Made by a program: the position numbers and the translations under genes
Part shown: positions 11,701 to 21,642 of the stretch, in pieces
How positions within the stretch are numbered: the first letter of the stretch is position 1
Layout: each line of letters opens with the position of its first letter
Source of the DNA: Candidula unifasciata
Lineage: Eukaryota; Mollusca; Gastropoda; Stylommatophora; Geomitridae
Assembly: GCA_905116865.2 (NCBI GenBank)
Contig: CAJHNH020006201.1
Span: forward strand, 186,001-250,000
Direction of reading: 5' to 3'
Length of the DNA: 64,000 nt
Notes under the pieces: generated by a model
Seen by the model: only the letters and a program-made list of their open reading frames with translations
Databases searched by the model: none
Told to the model about the DNA's origin: nothing

Positions 11701-14700
11701 TGTATTTTGAGTCCTAAAATTGGAATACCGCCCTAATTAGTTTCACGATACAGCCTAATTTGATTCCTCACTAACTTTAACTTTTACCATAGAGTATTTT
11801 TTTCTTCTTCGCGTTCACCTGCTGTAAACTCCGTGGAAAGTTCTGGTTGTTCATCCCCCTCTTGACTTTAGACTTGTTCCTGAACCTGAGTATTGCAGGC
11901 ACATCCGTTTTACAGGTCTGAATCATTTGCATTCCGACTGCTGGTTCCTTACTACACCAACTTCAAAGGAAGTCCCCTAATTAGTCGACTCTTATGACTT
12001 GCTTGCTGGGGAGGCAGTGAGTCTATTCTTGTTTTCGCAACAATGGGTTCCGGAACCCAGACAGCTACTATAATGAGTTTCATTATACAGCTTAATTTAA
12101 TTCATCATCAGCTTTTACTTTCGTCATCAAGCATCATAGGCAGGACCTTTTTTAAATAAATTATTTTTGAACAATGTTGAATTAAAAATCACCATCACAG
12201 CACTCAGGTCACTCCCATAAGTGCTCAGTTCCCCATCTTCAGCAAGCGAAGAGTTCCACTTCCAATGGTACCAGTAACTGTATGTTTGTATATCCGTCTC
12301 ATCCTTTCCCTGAGTGTTGAGCGTCAGTCAGATCCCCTGGTAACTCCTTGCAGCGCCATTCTCCTTAGACCGTAATGATCTGTCTGCCCCTTCGCACTGT
12401 TAACTAGCTCCCAAAGGGCCCTCACAATATCTAGCTTGTCATACATTAATTCACCGCCAAGTTGTGCAGAACCATCCAGTCTATCAGCCTGCTCATTTCC
12501 CAACACACCAGCATAACCTGGAGAAAATATCCAAAGGATGCTAACTACCCGGGATCTCTGAAGTGATGCTTGCCACTCTGCACGAAGCATGCCTGTTTTC
12601 ACCTTTCTCAACTGCTCTGTGAAACAGGTTTCAATTTTTTTTTTTAAACAAAATTTAACACAATGAGCACAACATATTTACCCAATGCCTGATGCCTGGA
12701 TTCATAATCTTGCCTTGAAAGTCCCACCGATCTGGCAGTCACCAAGTAAAGATACAGTGTGTGCCCTGGCCCTTTGACGCCACACTGTGATAGTTTATTC
12801 TCGTTATCGGGTATCTTTTTCCCAATAATCCATCTCTGAACTTCCTCTGGGAAGTTGTATTTAAGCATAACCTAAGGAGATGGAAACAATGCTGTAACCA
12901 GTCATACTTAAAGACACTTTAAAAGGTAAAGTTGGGAGATGTGAACCAAAGTCATTGCACACGGTTATAAATCATAAGTGCTCTGCCACCAGTACAGACA
13001 GCTGATATAAACTGTCCGCCTGTGACGCAACTCCGTAGCTACAGCCCATTACCTAGAGGCTGGGTGAACCCCGGTAACTGTCCGGTTTTGAACACCAGCA
13101 GTGGGCTGTAGCGAGTCACAGCTGGATTAGAAAGCGAGTCTCCTATGACTGCACTGCGCTAATGTGCACTGTAAACTCATTCATTCATTCATTCATTGCC
13201 CTGTTGCACCATTACATTTCACACAAGGCTCACACATATTTATCCATTCAGTTCTTTCCTGTGTAATCACTTCACTATCCTCGATGGAATGCAGTCACAC
13301 CCCTTTGGCTGTCTCTTATCAACATTTGCCTCAGGGGTTTGTTTCTCTTGGATGTCCCTTCTTCCTCACTCCCTTTATTTCCCATTTTGCTGCCTGTTTG
13401 GTGGTTCTCCTTTTATCTCTTCTCAGAATGTGTCCAGTATGGCGCCATCTTCTTTCTCTGTCGTATAACTGTTGATTCTAGTGGTTGACCAGACATTTCT
13501 TTTATTTTTTCACTTCTCTTGAACTCCTCCCATTTTATGTTCATCTTTTTCTTAAAGTATTTATTTTTGAATGCATTTAACTTTCATTTTAAATACTAAA
13601 CATATTTTAAATACGTGTGTGTACATGTCCAAAATGTGCAACCAACAACATGTATCAGTTCATGTTCTGACACCCGTCCATACCATGACAAAATGCTGTC
13701 AAGAAACCCCATGTTGTCTTCCTCTGTCTCTTTTGCCACAAACTTTCAGTGGTCACAAGACATTCCAGTCCTTTCTTTTCATAAAGTAGCCAAAAATTAT
13801 GACTGTCTCTCTCTCTCTCTCTCTCTCCGATATTTGTGACAAATTATCTTCTGGCCCGCGCCTCGTTCAACACAGTTGGATTAATCATTTTTTGGCTGTA
13901 AAAAAAAAAAAGGATTTTAAGCAATCTGCTAGAAAACCACACCTAAGGCTTCAAGAGTCTGTTGTGTCATAACTGTCCAGGATACGCAGCTGTATGTTAA
14001 AACTGGTTTAGTATGCAAGTATTATTTTCTCTATCTCATATATGCACACACATAAACATATAAAATCATCAAATGCTCTTCTGACTGGCATACGTTTCAT
14101 GTTTCTCCACACTGTGCAATCTCCAACAGTAAACAGCATGCATAAATTCATGCACTGACACCTTTCTTTGCAAATTTATAGTATGCAACAAAAATAAGAC
14201 TGCTTTGTACCTTTCTTTTCAAGTCTTGTATAGTGTCCGAAGATTTCACTAGGAGGTAGAAGTAGCACCCATCAGAGATTCTATCTTCCACATGAACTCT
14301 CACACTGAAAGTTCAAGATGCAGTAAAAAAAATATGTTAATTAAAAGGTCACTTGAGTCTTAAAATCCTTGTTTCGACAGTCATGTCTAAACATTGAGAT
14401 CTCTTTAAAAATTATGTATTTATGTGAAAAGCTATTTCATTCTGACCTATCGAAAGAAGGAATTCCAATGTGTGCTTTTGGTTTATTGCAGGGATATTCA
14501 ATTGGCAGCCCGTAGGCCAGATTTGGCCCGCGAAGGCCTAGTAAGTGGCCCGTGGCTCATTGCCAACTGTATTGTATTAATGATCATTCTGTACATGAAC
14601 ATTCCCTTATTTTGGCCCCTGGGTAATTCTGTTGAACAACCCTGGTCTAATGTAAAGTTGACTTGAATTAAGAATCGACATCACAGCACTCGGGATACTC

Positions 14701-17700
14701 CCATAAGTGCTCAGTCCCCATCTTCAGCAAGCAAAGAGTTCCACTTCCGATGGTACCAGTAACTGTTTGATTGTATATCTATTTCATCCTTCTCCTGAGT
14801 GGTCAGTGTCGGTCAGATCACCTGGTAACTCCTTGCAGTGCCATTCTTCTCAGACCGCAACGATCCATCTGCACCTCCACACTGTTCACCCGCTCCCAAA
14901 GAGCCCTCACAATATCTAACTTGTCATACATCAATTCACCACCAAGTGGTGCACAGCCAGCCAGTCTATCTGCTTGATCATTTCCCAACACACCGGCATG
15001 AAACGGACGCAATATCCAAAGGATGCCTACTACCAGGAACCTCTGACCGGGACCTTTGTCTAATGTCAAGTTTGAACAAAGAAAACACAAACAACAGGTT
15101 GCACAATTTATATACCGGGCATATTTCACTGCACCTCATCAGGTGTATACTATAGTAAACAATTAAATAAAATGCAACAAATAAATGGATCCTCTCTTTG
15201 TGTCTTCTTTGTTCAAATGTATAACGGAGAACAATTGCTTTGATAGTGTAATTGACTAATAACTGCCCTGAAAATACATAGAGGTAATGATCGCCAAAGT
15301 TGCTGTTAGGTGACTTTTGGTAAAGTGCCAACAAATCTGAGATCAAATGAACAATTTCTTAGAGAAATTAGGAAAACAGAGACAACTAAAATTAATTTAC
15401 TACAGAAAATTGTGTGCTTCAGAAGACAATTCATGCTGTTTGAGAAGGGGGAAACCTAATGGCAAAACAAAAAAAGAAAGGTTAGAAAAGAAGAGTGGCT
15501 TGGGAAACCAAGAGAGAGGGTGTTAGACATAATAGCATGGAAGACAACAGTATCAGAAATCTTGTTCTTCGTGTTCACTGGCTATAAACTCTGGCAGGAA
15601 GTTCTGGTTGTTTGTTTACTTCTGGACTTTGGTCTTGTTGCAGAATGTGAGCTTTGCATGCACATCTGCTTTCCAGTTCTGGCTTACTTTATACGGGTAA
15701 TTCTGGGATGTACAAGAGATACCCCGATAGAATGTATGCAATATGTGCCTGCACTGCCTACTATTGCAGACAGGCTCAATGTTCTGCAAGCAAAGTCACA
15801 TCTTAGAGCAGCCGCAGACAAGAAGTGCCTCCTGCATGCAGCAATGGGTAGAGCTAAGGGTCACAGACTGAAAAGAGGAAGGTCTTGGATGGCGCAAGCT
15901 GAGGACACAATCAGACATGTGTGCATGCTTGATAAATTTGTGCGAGGTGAGGAATAGGTTAAAGTGTCTGAGCAAGTTTCAGACTTGTGCCGGGTTTTTA
16001 ATCACTTGGGTCCTGAGTGCAGAGACTGGCCAGCTGGTGCTGCTGAATCAGAAGTTCAACAAACGATTCATGACAAATCCCGCCCAAGTGATGGAATTAT
16101 CTATACAGACAGCTCTGTGTTGAGGGGCAGACAAAGTGCATTGGGATTCATAAAGCGAATGGACCACAAATGCAACAAAGCTTGTCACATGATATCACAA
16201 CGTCTAGTTTGAGAATGGAGGTGGAGGCAGTCACTACTTCATTTCGCTGGCTTGAGAATCAGCTGTACACACATGCCGTCATTGTAACTGACTCACAGAG
16301 CATGTTGAGAGAGGTGGAGAGATGTATGCTCCGTGCAGTGTGGCTAGCATCACTTCAGAGGTCCAGGGTAGTTAACATCCTTTGGATATTCTCTCAGATC
16401 ATGCCGGTGTGTGAGGAAATGAGCAGGCAGATAGACTAGCCGTTTCTGCACCACTTGGTGGTAAACTGATGTCTGACAAGCTAGATGTTGTGAGGACCCT
16501 CTGGGAGCAAGTGAATAGTGAGGAAGCACAAATAGATCATTGCGGTCTGAGGAGAATGGCGCTGCAGCGAGTTACCAGGGGATCTGGCCGACGCTCAACA
16601 CTCATAGGAAAGGCAAGACGGATATACAATCAAACAGTTACTGGTGTTATCAGAATTGGAACTCGTGGTTTGCTGCTGAAGATGGGGGACAGAGCGCTAA
16701 TGGGAGTGTCCCAAGAGCTATGATGTTGATTCTTAAATCAACATTCAATTTTATACAGACTCTTGCTCACTATTACCCTGCTCCAAGAAAATCATACATA
16801 CCTAGACTCTTGTCTACTATTACACAACATCAAGCAAACCATACACCCCTAAACTCTTGCTCACTGTTATTCAGCATCAAGCAAACTTTACATACTAAAC
16901 TCTTGCTCACTGTTATTCAGCATTAAGCAAACTATACATACTAAACTCTTGCTCACTATTATTCAGCATCAAGCAAACTATACATACTAAACTCTTGCTC
17001 ACTGTTATTCAGCATTAAGCAAACTATACATACTAAACTCTTGCTCACTGTTATTCAGCATTAAGCAAACTATACATACTAAACTCTTGCTCACTGTTAT
17101 TCAGCATCAAGCAAACTATACATACTAAACTCTTGCTCACTGTTATTCAGCATCAAGCAAACTATACATACTAAACTCTTGCTCACTATTGCACTGCACC
17201 AAGTAAACCATTCACACCTAAACTCTTGCTCACTATTACACAGCACCAAGTTAATCCCAATAACCTAAACTTTTTCTCACTATTACACATCACCAAGTTA
17301 ATCATTCTATTTCTAAATCTTGCTCTATCCTGCTCATTATTATATTGCTAAACTCTTGCTCTATATTATACTGCTCCAAGTAAGTCATACATACCTAAAC
17401 TCTTGCTCATTATTATATTTCTAAACTCTTGCTCTATATTATACTGCTCCAAGTAAGTCATACATACCTAAACTCTTGCTCATTATTATATTGCTAAACT
17501 CTTGCTCTATATTATACTGCTCCAAGTAAGTCATACATACTTAAACTCCTGCTCATTATTATATTGCTAAACTCTTGCTCTACATTATACTGCTCCAAGT
17601 AAGTCATACATACCTAAACTCTTGCTCTACATTATACTGCTCCAAGTAAGTCATACATACTTAAACTCTTGCTCATTATTATATTGCTAAACTCTTGCTC

Positions 17701-17900
17701 TACATTATACTGCTCCAAGTAAGTCATACATACCTAAACTCTTGCTCACTATTCCGCTGCTCCTGCGCTTCCTGTTTGATGTTGATATCCAGCTTCAGCT
17801 TCATGTTTGACAACTGAGAAACCAGAAGAGCTGCCTCCTTGGAATCCCCGGCATGGATGGCCGCTGCTAGCTTATCTCCCAACACACTCAACGATTCCAT
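5583..17900 (-). CDS. RBCK1: RBCK1 / HOIL-1 (5' part; gene continues off the left edge)
   Basis: RBCK1 is a RING-between-RING ubiquitin ligase and a subunit of the linear ubiquitin chain assembly complex. Its UBL binds HOIP (RNF31) and its NZF binds linear ubiquitin, feeding NF-kB and cell-death control. Seven coding exons are visible: 17734-17900, 14211-14304, 12682-12871, 11288-11353, 9633-9829, 7932-8108 and 5583-5759. All junctions are GT-AG and all phases agree. Order of domains: N-terminal helical segment (ALxLxxAVxxGD-like), UBL, Ser/Pro-rich linker, NZF ([10 protein letters not shown]...CEMC). The seven exons give about 321 codons, against roughly 230 up to the same point in the human protein, so the linker is longer. 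The catalytic RING1-IBR-RING2 region is missing because the window ends. The start is the ATG at 17898-17900; an upstream in-frame GTG is not a plausible start. The match to vertebrate HOIL-1 rests on recognised NZF and UBL sequence patterns. Confidence 0.9.
5860..6340 (-). pseudogene. LINE E C-terminal relic with zinc finger
   Basis: On the minus strand, with a frameshift near 6130: [20 protein letters not shown], then [15 protein letters not shown], then a final [20 protein letters not shown], a C2H2-like finger. This order is typical of the C-terminus after reverse transcriptase in a widespread invertebrate LINE group. A second fragment lies at 42601-42822. Confidence 0.75.
6341..7611. other. 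RBCK1 intron 6, no gene seen
   Basis: The overlapping opposite-strand frames at 6596-6952 have no recognisable domain. The 'ttcctgtgccagtgcgaatc' block resembles debris near 36050 and 46480, so part is repeat-derived. Confidence 0.4.
7612..7835 (-). repeat. R1 retroposon, decayed copy
   Basis: The complementary strand carries R1: 'ctcctgtggaaagtcctggttgttc', 'gcatgcttcttagaggg' and a 'gttccagaatggaacc' 5'-end remnant. Confidence 0.7.
7932..8108 (-). CDS. RBCK1: RBCK1 exon 6: Ser/Pro-rich linker
   Basis: Fifty-nine codons, phase 0 at both ends, acceptor 'ctccttcag', donor 'gtgaat'. The product ([16 protein letters not shown]... SSTPPSKNE) is low complexity with no fold. It joins the UBL to the NZF. 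Exon assignment rests on splice signals and phase compatibility with exons 5 and 7. Confidence 0.8.
8225..8455. mobile_element. MITE-like element, piggyBac-type ends
   Basis: Left end 'ctgaactctttcagtctcaa' and right end 'actcaaagtgttaa' form an imperfect inverted repeat similar to the TTAA-flanked termini at 9932-10888. The internal 'actaagaaatctggctttcc' recurs at about 50590, indicating a small non-autonomous family. Confidence 0.45.
8545..8935 (-). repeat. R1 retroposon, split and decayed
   Basis: R1 body at 8692-8840 ('gtcctggctgttcattcatc', 'ggcagatgcactcctgcactc'). Rearranged R1 5'-end pieces are at 8545-8630 and 8890-8935 ('ggggccccagaacccatacgggg'). Confidence 0.6.
9325..9612 (+). 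repeat. R1 retroposon next to RBCK1 exon 5 donor
   Basis: Near full-length R1, plus orientation, from 'aggtcccggggg' to the tail 'gccagtgaaagctaggagg'. The tail stops about 20 bp short of the exon 5 splice donor at 9632, so the insertion lies just inside intron 5, antisense to RBCK1. Confidence 0.8.
9633..9829 (-). CDS. RBCK1: RBCK1 exon 5: linker
   Basis: 197 bp, enters in phase 1 and leaves in phase 0. Acceptor 'tttattttag', donor 'gtaagt'. It encodes a Ser/Gln/Asn-rich unstructured segment ([13 protein letters not shown]... [11 protein letters not shown]). There is no human counterpart of this length, so it is a lineage-specific linker expansion. Confidence 0.8.
9932..10888 (+). mobile_element. 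Internally deleted piggyBac-like transposon
   Basis: The element is bounded by TTAA at 9932-9935 and 10885-10888 and has inverted ends. The left reads CTCTTTGAGGCCC and the right, read inward on the other strand, CTCTTTCAGGCCC. TTAA is the piggyBac target duplication. A start at 10217 opens a frame with [14 protein letters not shown] followed by Asn- and acid-rich residues. This resembles the N-terminus of piggyBac transposases. The frame stops at 10331 and again soon after. The catalytic core is missing, so the copy is dead. Confidence 0.65.
11059..11085. repeat. Poly-C tract, 27 bp
   Basis: Uninterrupted run of C in RBCK1 intron 4. The length may be inexact because such runs are prone to sequencing error. 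Confidence 0.9.
11288..11353 (-). CDS. RBCK1: RBCK1 exon 4
   Basis: Sixty-six bp, phase 1 to phase 1, acceptor 'tttctcag', donor 'gtattt'. It encodes [21 protein letters not shown], immediately after the UBL. A short, poorly conserved linker exon; support is from splice signals and phase. Confidence 0.75.
11575..11640 (-). repeat. R1 tail fragment
   Basis: A (CTT)n run followed by 'catcggctgtaaactctagcgg', i.e. only the 3' end of R1 on the minus strand. Confidence 0.7.
11800..12065 (-). repeat. R1 retroposon, near full length
   Basis: Tail 'ttcttcttcgcgttcacctg' at the left and 5' end 'gggttccggaaccc' at the right. Minus orientation. Confidence 0.85.
12186..12625 (-). pseudogene. LINE A RNase H 3' end
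   Basis: The minus strand encodes [23 protein letters not shown], then [19 protein letters not shown] and [20 protein letters not shown] is the RNase HI motif. Typical 5'-truncated LINE A with the terminal 'gatttttaattcaac' at about 12180. Confidence 0.8.
12682..12871 (-). CDS. RBCK1: RBCK1 exon 3: second half of the UBL
   Basis: 190 bp, phase 0 to phase 1, acceptor 'tctccttag', donor 'gtaaat'. It encodes [19 protein letters not shown] then a short loop, [18 protein letters not shown]. This aligns with the HOIL-1 UBL segment VQRWVIGQRL...AYLYLLSAR. The UBL is the HOIP-docking domain. Confidence 0.93.
13190..13570. repeat. Interspersed family D
   Basis: The block with 'cgatggaatgcagtcacacc', 'tgtttctcttggatgtccct' and 'ttcttttattttttcacttc' recurs at 31000-31120, 33265-33560 and, shorter, 18850-18990. 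It is intronic and contains no intact ORF. It may be the antisense of a LINE segment, which I could not prove. Confidence 0.6.
14211..14304 (-). CDS. RBCK1: RBCK1 exon 2: first half of the UBL
   Basis: Ninety-four bp, completes a split Ser codon and then 31 codons: [20 protein letters not shown] then [11 protein letters not shown]. This corresponds to the first beta hairpin and helix start of the HOIL-1 UBL (VSVEDAQ...VASLKDMV). Acceptor 'ctttcag', donor 'gtacaaag'. Confidence 0.9.
14668..15050 (-). pseudogene. LINE A RNase H 3' end
   Basis: The minus strand gives [15 protein letters not shown] then [23 protein letters not shown] has become GND. Its 3' terminus near 14668 reads 'aagaatcgacatcacagcac'. 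Confidence 0.75.
15563..15690 (-). repeat. R1 fragment
   Basis: 'ttcactggctataaactctggcaggaagttctgg' marks the R1 3' half in minus orientation. It is interrupted at about 15690 by LINE A sequence. 15051-15562 shows no exon. Confidence 0.7.
15690..16742 (+). pseudogene. LINE A, longest copy (RT thumb plus RNase H)
   Basis: In order: an RT C-terminal segment ([12 protein letters not shown]... LKRGRSW), a spacer, the RNase H start with catalytic-type [11 protein letters not shown] (TDSS), a second acidic motif VTDSQSML, the ILWIFS segment, and the 3' tail to 'gctatgatgttgattctta'. Several stops and frameshifts make it nonfunctional. This copy best shows the domain order of the family and allows the shorter pieces to be assigned. 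Confidence 0.8.
16770..17733. repeat. RBCK1: Minisatellite fused to RBCK1 exon 1 donor
   Basis: About 960 bp of tandem units. The left part is a 46-bp unit containing 'taaactcttgctcac' and 'tattcagcatcaagcaaac'. The right part is a related unit with 'ctgctccaagtaagtcatac'. On the RBCK1 strand each main unit carries GAGCAAGAGTTTAG followed by GTATGTAT or TATGTAT, i.e. the last exon 1 bases and its splice donor. The array touches the genuine donor at 17733. Confidence 0.9.
17734..17900 (-). CDS. RBCK1: RBCK1 exon 1: start codon and N-terminal helices
   Basis: ATG at 17898-17900, then 55 codons plus two bases. The product begins [19 protein letters not shown] and includes [20 protein letters not shown], paralleling the human [20 protein letters not shown] segment. 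Donor 'GTATGTATG' at 17733 and leftward. The last 20 exon bases recur in the adjacent minisatellite. Confidence 0.88.
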
Positions 17901-18269
17901 CCTCACTGACACAACGCTACAAAACAGTCTGAGCTTCTTTCACATACCAAGTCCATCATAAACCAACACTCAATGTGAGTCCATTGTAAACTTGGCTTGC
18001 ATTTAATCAGCCCACACTGATGTGGCAGTTTGTAATCAATTTGAACTTCATTTTCTATGAAAAAATATGTGGTCAGTTTTGACTGGTTGTTTCCCAAAAT
18101 GGTAACTGGTAAATAACACCTGGTGCTAAACTAGAAATTAGAAAATTGTATAATCATGTCAGTGCTGAAGCATATCACAGACCTTCTATTGAGAATCTAA
18201 AAGCAATCCCTAATTTAAAAAAAATATAACATTAAACAAAATGCTGGTGGCCTGGAGCATTTCATATAA

Positions 18270-18670
18270 GTTAAGTCAAGAACTGACATCACAGCACTCC
18301 CATGTGTGCTCCATCCTCATCTTCAGCAGCCAGCGCAGAGTTCCAATACTGATGGTACCGGTCACAATCTGGTTATATGTCCGTCTTGCCTTTTCTCTGA
18401 GTGCAGTGAGCCAGCCAGATCCTCTGGTTACACCCAGGTGCCTCATTCTCTCCAGACCATAATAATCTTGTTTCTCTACTGATTCTGTTGCTTGTTCCCA
18501 AAGGTCCTTGACTGCATCTGCCTTGTCATGTATCAATTCACCGCCCTGTGGTGCAGATCCAGCCAATCTGTCTGCCTGTTCATTACCCACCATGGCCTGG
18601 AGAAAAGAAAGATCCAAAGTATGCTCACTACCCGTGACCTTCCCAGTGAAGCTTGCCACTCTGGTTTCAT
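18270..18670 (-). pseudogene. LINE A RNase H 3' end
   Basis: The minus strand reads [20 protein letters not shown] then HDKADAVKDLWEQATESV and LRWLLKMRMEHTWECCDV. This is a distinct subfamily, also seen at 48955-49300. 17901-18269 is the upstream region of RBCK1 and shows no clear core promoter. Confidence 0.8.
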
Positions 18671-18849
18671 ATTACAAACAAGTTAGCTGCCTATCACCCA
18701 AAGGTTGAAGCAACCTCAGTGTTTATTAGTTATCTGTAGATTATTAGGCTATTTTTATCATCCTTTTGTGCTAGTGTACACAACAGGGTTTGTAGTCTAT
18801 TCTTCAAAAATGTAGTATCTTGAGCAATTGTTTCCAGTCCAGTACCTTT

Positions 18850-18992
18850 GGCCTCTCTTATCTCATTAACGTTTCCTCATCCACCTAGGGGCTGTTTCAG
18901 ATCCCCTCGCCCTCTCAATCCATTAATTTCCCATCTCAGTGCCTGTGCAGTGATTCTATTTGCTTCTCCTCAGGATGTGCCCAATATATCTT
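18850..18992. repeat. Family D fragment
   Basis: Shares the order of 'aatttcccatctcagtgcctg' and 'ctcctcaggatgtgcccaatat' with 33420-33490. Confidence 0.5.
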
Positions 18993-19570
18993 CTTCTTAG
19001 TGTTCCCTAGCTACAAACTCTAGCTGAAAGTTCTGGTTGTTTGTCCACTTCTGGACTTTGGTCTTTTTCTAGTAGAATTTGGAGTTTTGTGTGTATATGT
19101 GTAATTTTACACATGCGGCTCATTCGTATGGTTCCTCGCTTCTCATGCAAATGCAATCCGACTTTGAAGGAAGTCCCTAATTACTCACCTATTATAACAT
19201 GCGGCGTCCGTGGCTAAGGCGTTGCGAGTCCGACTCGTAATCCAAAGTACCGCGATCGAAACCTGCGTGGGCTGCGTGGATTTTTATCGTGGTATGGAAC
19301 GTAGCAGGTCGACCCAGCCTCAAATGGGTACCAGGATGGGCTGTCCTGGGAAAGTAAAGACGGCCAGCGTAATGCTGACCACATTACCCACCAAGTGCCA
19401 ATTGGTCTGTAAAAATATGGGTGCTCTTCCTATATGCCCGATGCGCCTAAGGGCGTGTAAAGGGATCTTTACTTTTTTACTTTTTTTATTATAACATACT
19501 TGTCAGGGGGATATGGATCTATTATTTTTTTTCCTCCCTAAAATGGGGTCCTGAAACCCACATGGGAAGC
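18993..19570 (-). repeat. R1 retroposon split by an S1 SINE
   Basis: R1 3' half at 18993-19200 and 5' half at about 19488-19570. Removing the SINE and one target duplicate restores the uninterrupted R1 order ('aattactcacctattataac' to 'acttgtcaggggg'). Confidence 0.85.
19201..19487 (+). mobile_element. S1 tRNA-derived SINE
   Basis: 287 bp flanked by a perfect 10-bp duplication ATTATAACAT at 19191-19200 and 19488-19497. The head GCGGCGTCCGTGGCTAAGGC carries an A-box-like TGGCTAAGGCG, followed by a B-box-like CGATCGAAACC, as in tRNA genes. A body of about 180 bp follows, then a T-rich (TTTAC)-type tail. It is inserted inside an R1 copy. Confidence 0.9.
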
Positions 19571-19839
19571 CCAATATATAACTGTCATCTTCTTTGCATT
19601 ATAACTACGTTTCATGTTTACTCAACGGATCAACATCACAGCACACGGATGTAACCCATAAGTGCTCCGATCTTCTAACTCAAGCATGAGTCTGCAGAAT
19701 CTCAGCGCAGTGCACAAACTCTGTTGAACCGGCGAGAATCCTGAAATACTTTTTGAGCAGATTTTAAACTCCAAATTTTGCTTGGGCAATGCCGTTAAGC
19801 TATTCTTTTCGATTTCCAACTGCCGAAGGAATTTTTTAA

Positions 19840-20002
19840 TGTTCGCAACAATACATATGGGTGCTCGGACGTACTACCCAGATACCAGGGGAAATTACTA
19901 GAAGTCCACAGGAAAAAATCCAAGCCTTCACCGGAGCTTGAATCTGGGACCTCTAGCATTTAATAAGGACACCATGCCTCGAGACCACGGTGCCCTCTGA
20001 CT
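19840..20002 (-). repeat. tRNA-like SINE, minus strand
   Basis: The minus strand starts 'gggcaccgtggtctcgaggc' (A-box region) and contains a B-box-like AGATTCAAGCTCC about 40 bp further on, as in a tRNA head. Confidence 0.45.
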
Positions 20003-21411
20003 TATAACTGTTGATACCAGCAGCTGTCAAGACATTTATATTTCTCCGCCTCTATATGCTATTTTACCGTCAGAAATCTGCTTTTGCTATCTGAATGATA
20101 CAATGCTCACATCACCAAAGTCAAGGGATCTGCTTTCATACTGTCTGCAGCTGACTTCAATCCCTGGTATGTTGGGAATGTAAAATTGCATTTACAATCC
20201 CTAGATTCCATTTAAAAAGTCACTACAAAATGGAACACTGCCATACCTTTAATTAACCCCTTCATCCCACCTACAACAATGGGCTGTGAACACATGGGAG
20301 TTTCCTACACAAAAAATCCTTTTTTTTAAAAATTGTTTATAAAATGTATTTTGTTTAAATTTTTTAAATTTTTGTTTCAAAATATATAAAGATATTTAAA
20401 GGGAACAATCAATAAACAAGTACAGAGTGAAGCATTTAATGGGATGCATTCCCTGGGGTCTAAAACAAATATGTATGAGGAGACTCACACTGAGACCTGG
20501 TGATCACTAACACTGAGGCTTACAGGAAAAACTGTAAATCTAGTGGCATTTAATTTCAAAAAGCTATTTGATTTACAAAGAAAACCCTCTAAACACTATA
20601 TTTAGGTAATATAACACGTCCAGGCCTCTTAATCACTATGCAGATGCACATAGAACCAATGATATTTAACTACACTTTCTGAGAATAGATCACTGCAAAA
20701 ATGGTGATATACTAGTAGTGTTTATGGGGCTGTATCACAACAGGAAGTGACTATATTTAGCCTTCTATTTTCTGGGTTTTACTTTCATTAGTATTCCGAA
20801 TTAGGGAAATAAATAAAATTAAAAATCACGAAGGTTGTCTACATGATTCCTTATAATTGATTGTAACAAGTTTTAACATAATAACATAACATAACCCTTG
20901 CCCAATTAGGGTCATGGAAGTGTAGTATTGATGGTGGAAGCACTAGCATATAAAACCCACCATCTTTCTCTATCTTCTGCTTGATGAATAAGTGTATAAT
21001 AACTTAGTACTGTCCATTTCTTTATGTCATTCCAGGTTCTTCTTTGCCCTCTTCTTTAACATATAATGCCTGCAGTCTTCTGTGACGTTGATATTACTGA
21101 AATTGTCATGTCTTGTATTAGTATTAGCAATATTTCTATAGCACTCTGATGTTTCATGTAAAATAAACATTCCTCCCTTGACTCATGACTGATTCAACCT
21201 GTCTGAATCATCCTGGTGATAGTGAGGCAGAGGACACAACAATTTACACACAAATTAACATCCCAGCTTATAATTATCAACGCAGACTTTAATAAAAGAC
21301 TGTTGCATTTTTTGTCTACTATACTATTAAATTTAATCCTAACTCTGTTTAGATGTGAGAAGGTGATATGTATTAATATAAATATTACTAATTATCATAT
21401 TAGTTAGTTAG
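20003..21411. other. Intergenic, no gene seen
   Basis: AT-rich. A 'TTAACCCCTTCATCCCACC' at about 20256 resembles the piggyBac-like left end, but no matching right end was found. A short TTAG microsatellite closes the stretch at about 21400-21420. Confidence 0.4.
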
Positions 21412-21642
21412 TTAGTTAGTTGGGTTATCCTCATTGCACTCCGGACATGTCCATAGGTGCTCAGATCCTCCCCTCACTATGAACCCCAACGTCCGATGGC
21501 TAATAGTACCAGTTCTATGTTGATTAACAAGTCTTCTGGCGTAGCTGGTGTGCGTCTCGTTTTTTGCTGTGCCGATCTTAATTCCCAAGTCTGCCATTCT
21601 GGCGAGTGATGTGGATTCACTGCCACCAAAGTTAATTATCAT
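21412..21642 (-). pseudogene. LINE A-like 3' end, divergent
   Basis: Minus strand: RRLVNQHRTGTISHRTLGFI then EHLWTCPEC. The end matches the ...IGTLRLLLKMGTERLWECPEC tail of LINE A. 21643-22440 has no assignable feature. Confidence 0.55.

Noticed and set aside
15520..15957. 145-residue ORF
   Set aside because: A chance fusion of an R1 fragment with LINE A reverse-transcriptase sequence.
17898..17912. Upstream GTG as RBCK1 start
   Set aside because: Animal genes rarely start at GTG and a good ATG follows four codons later.
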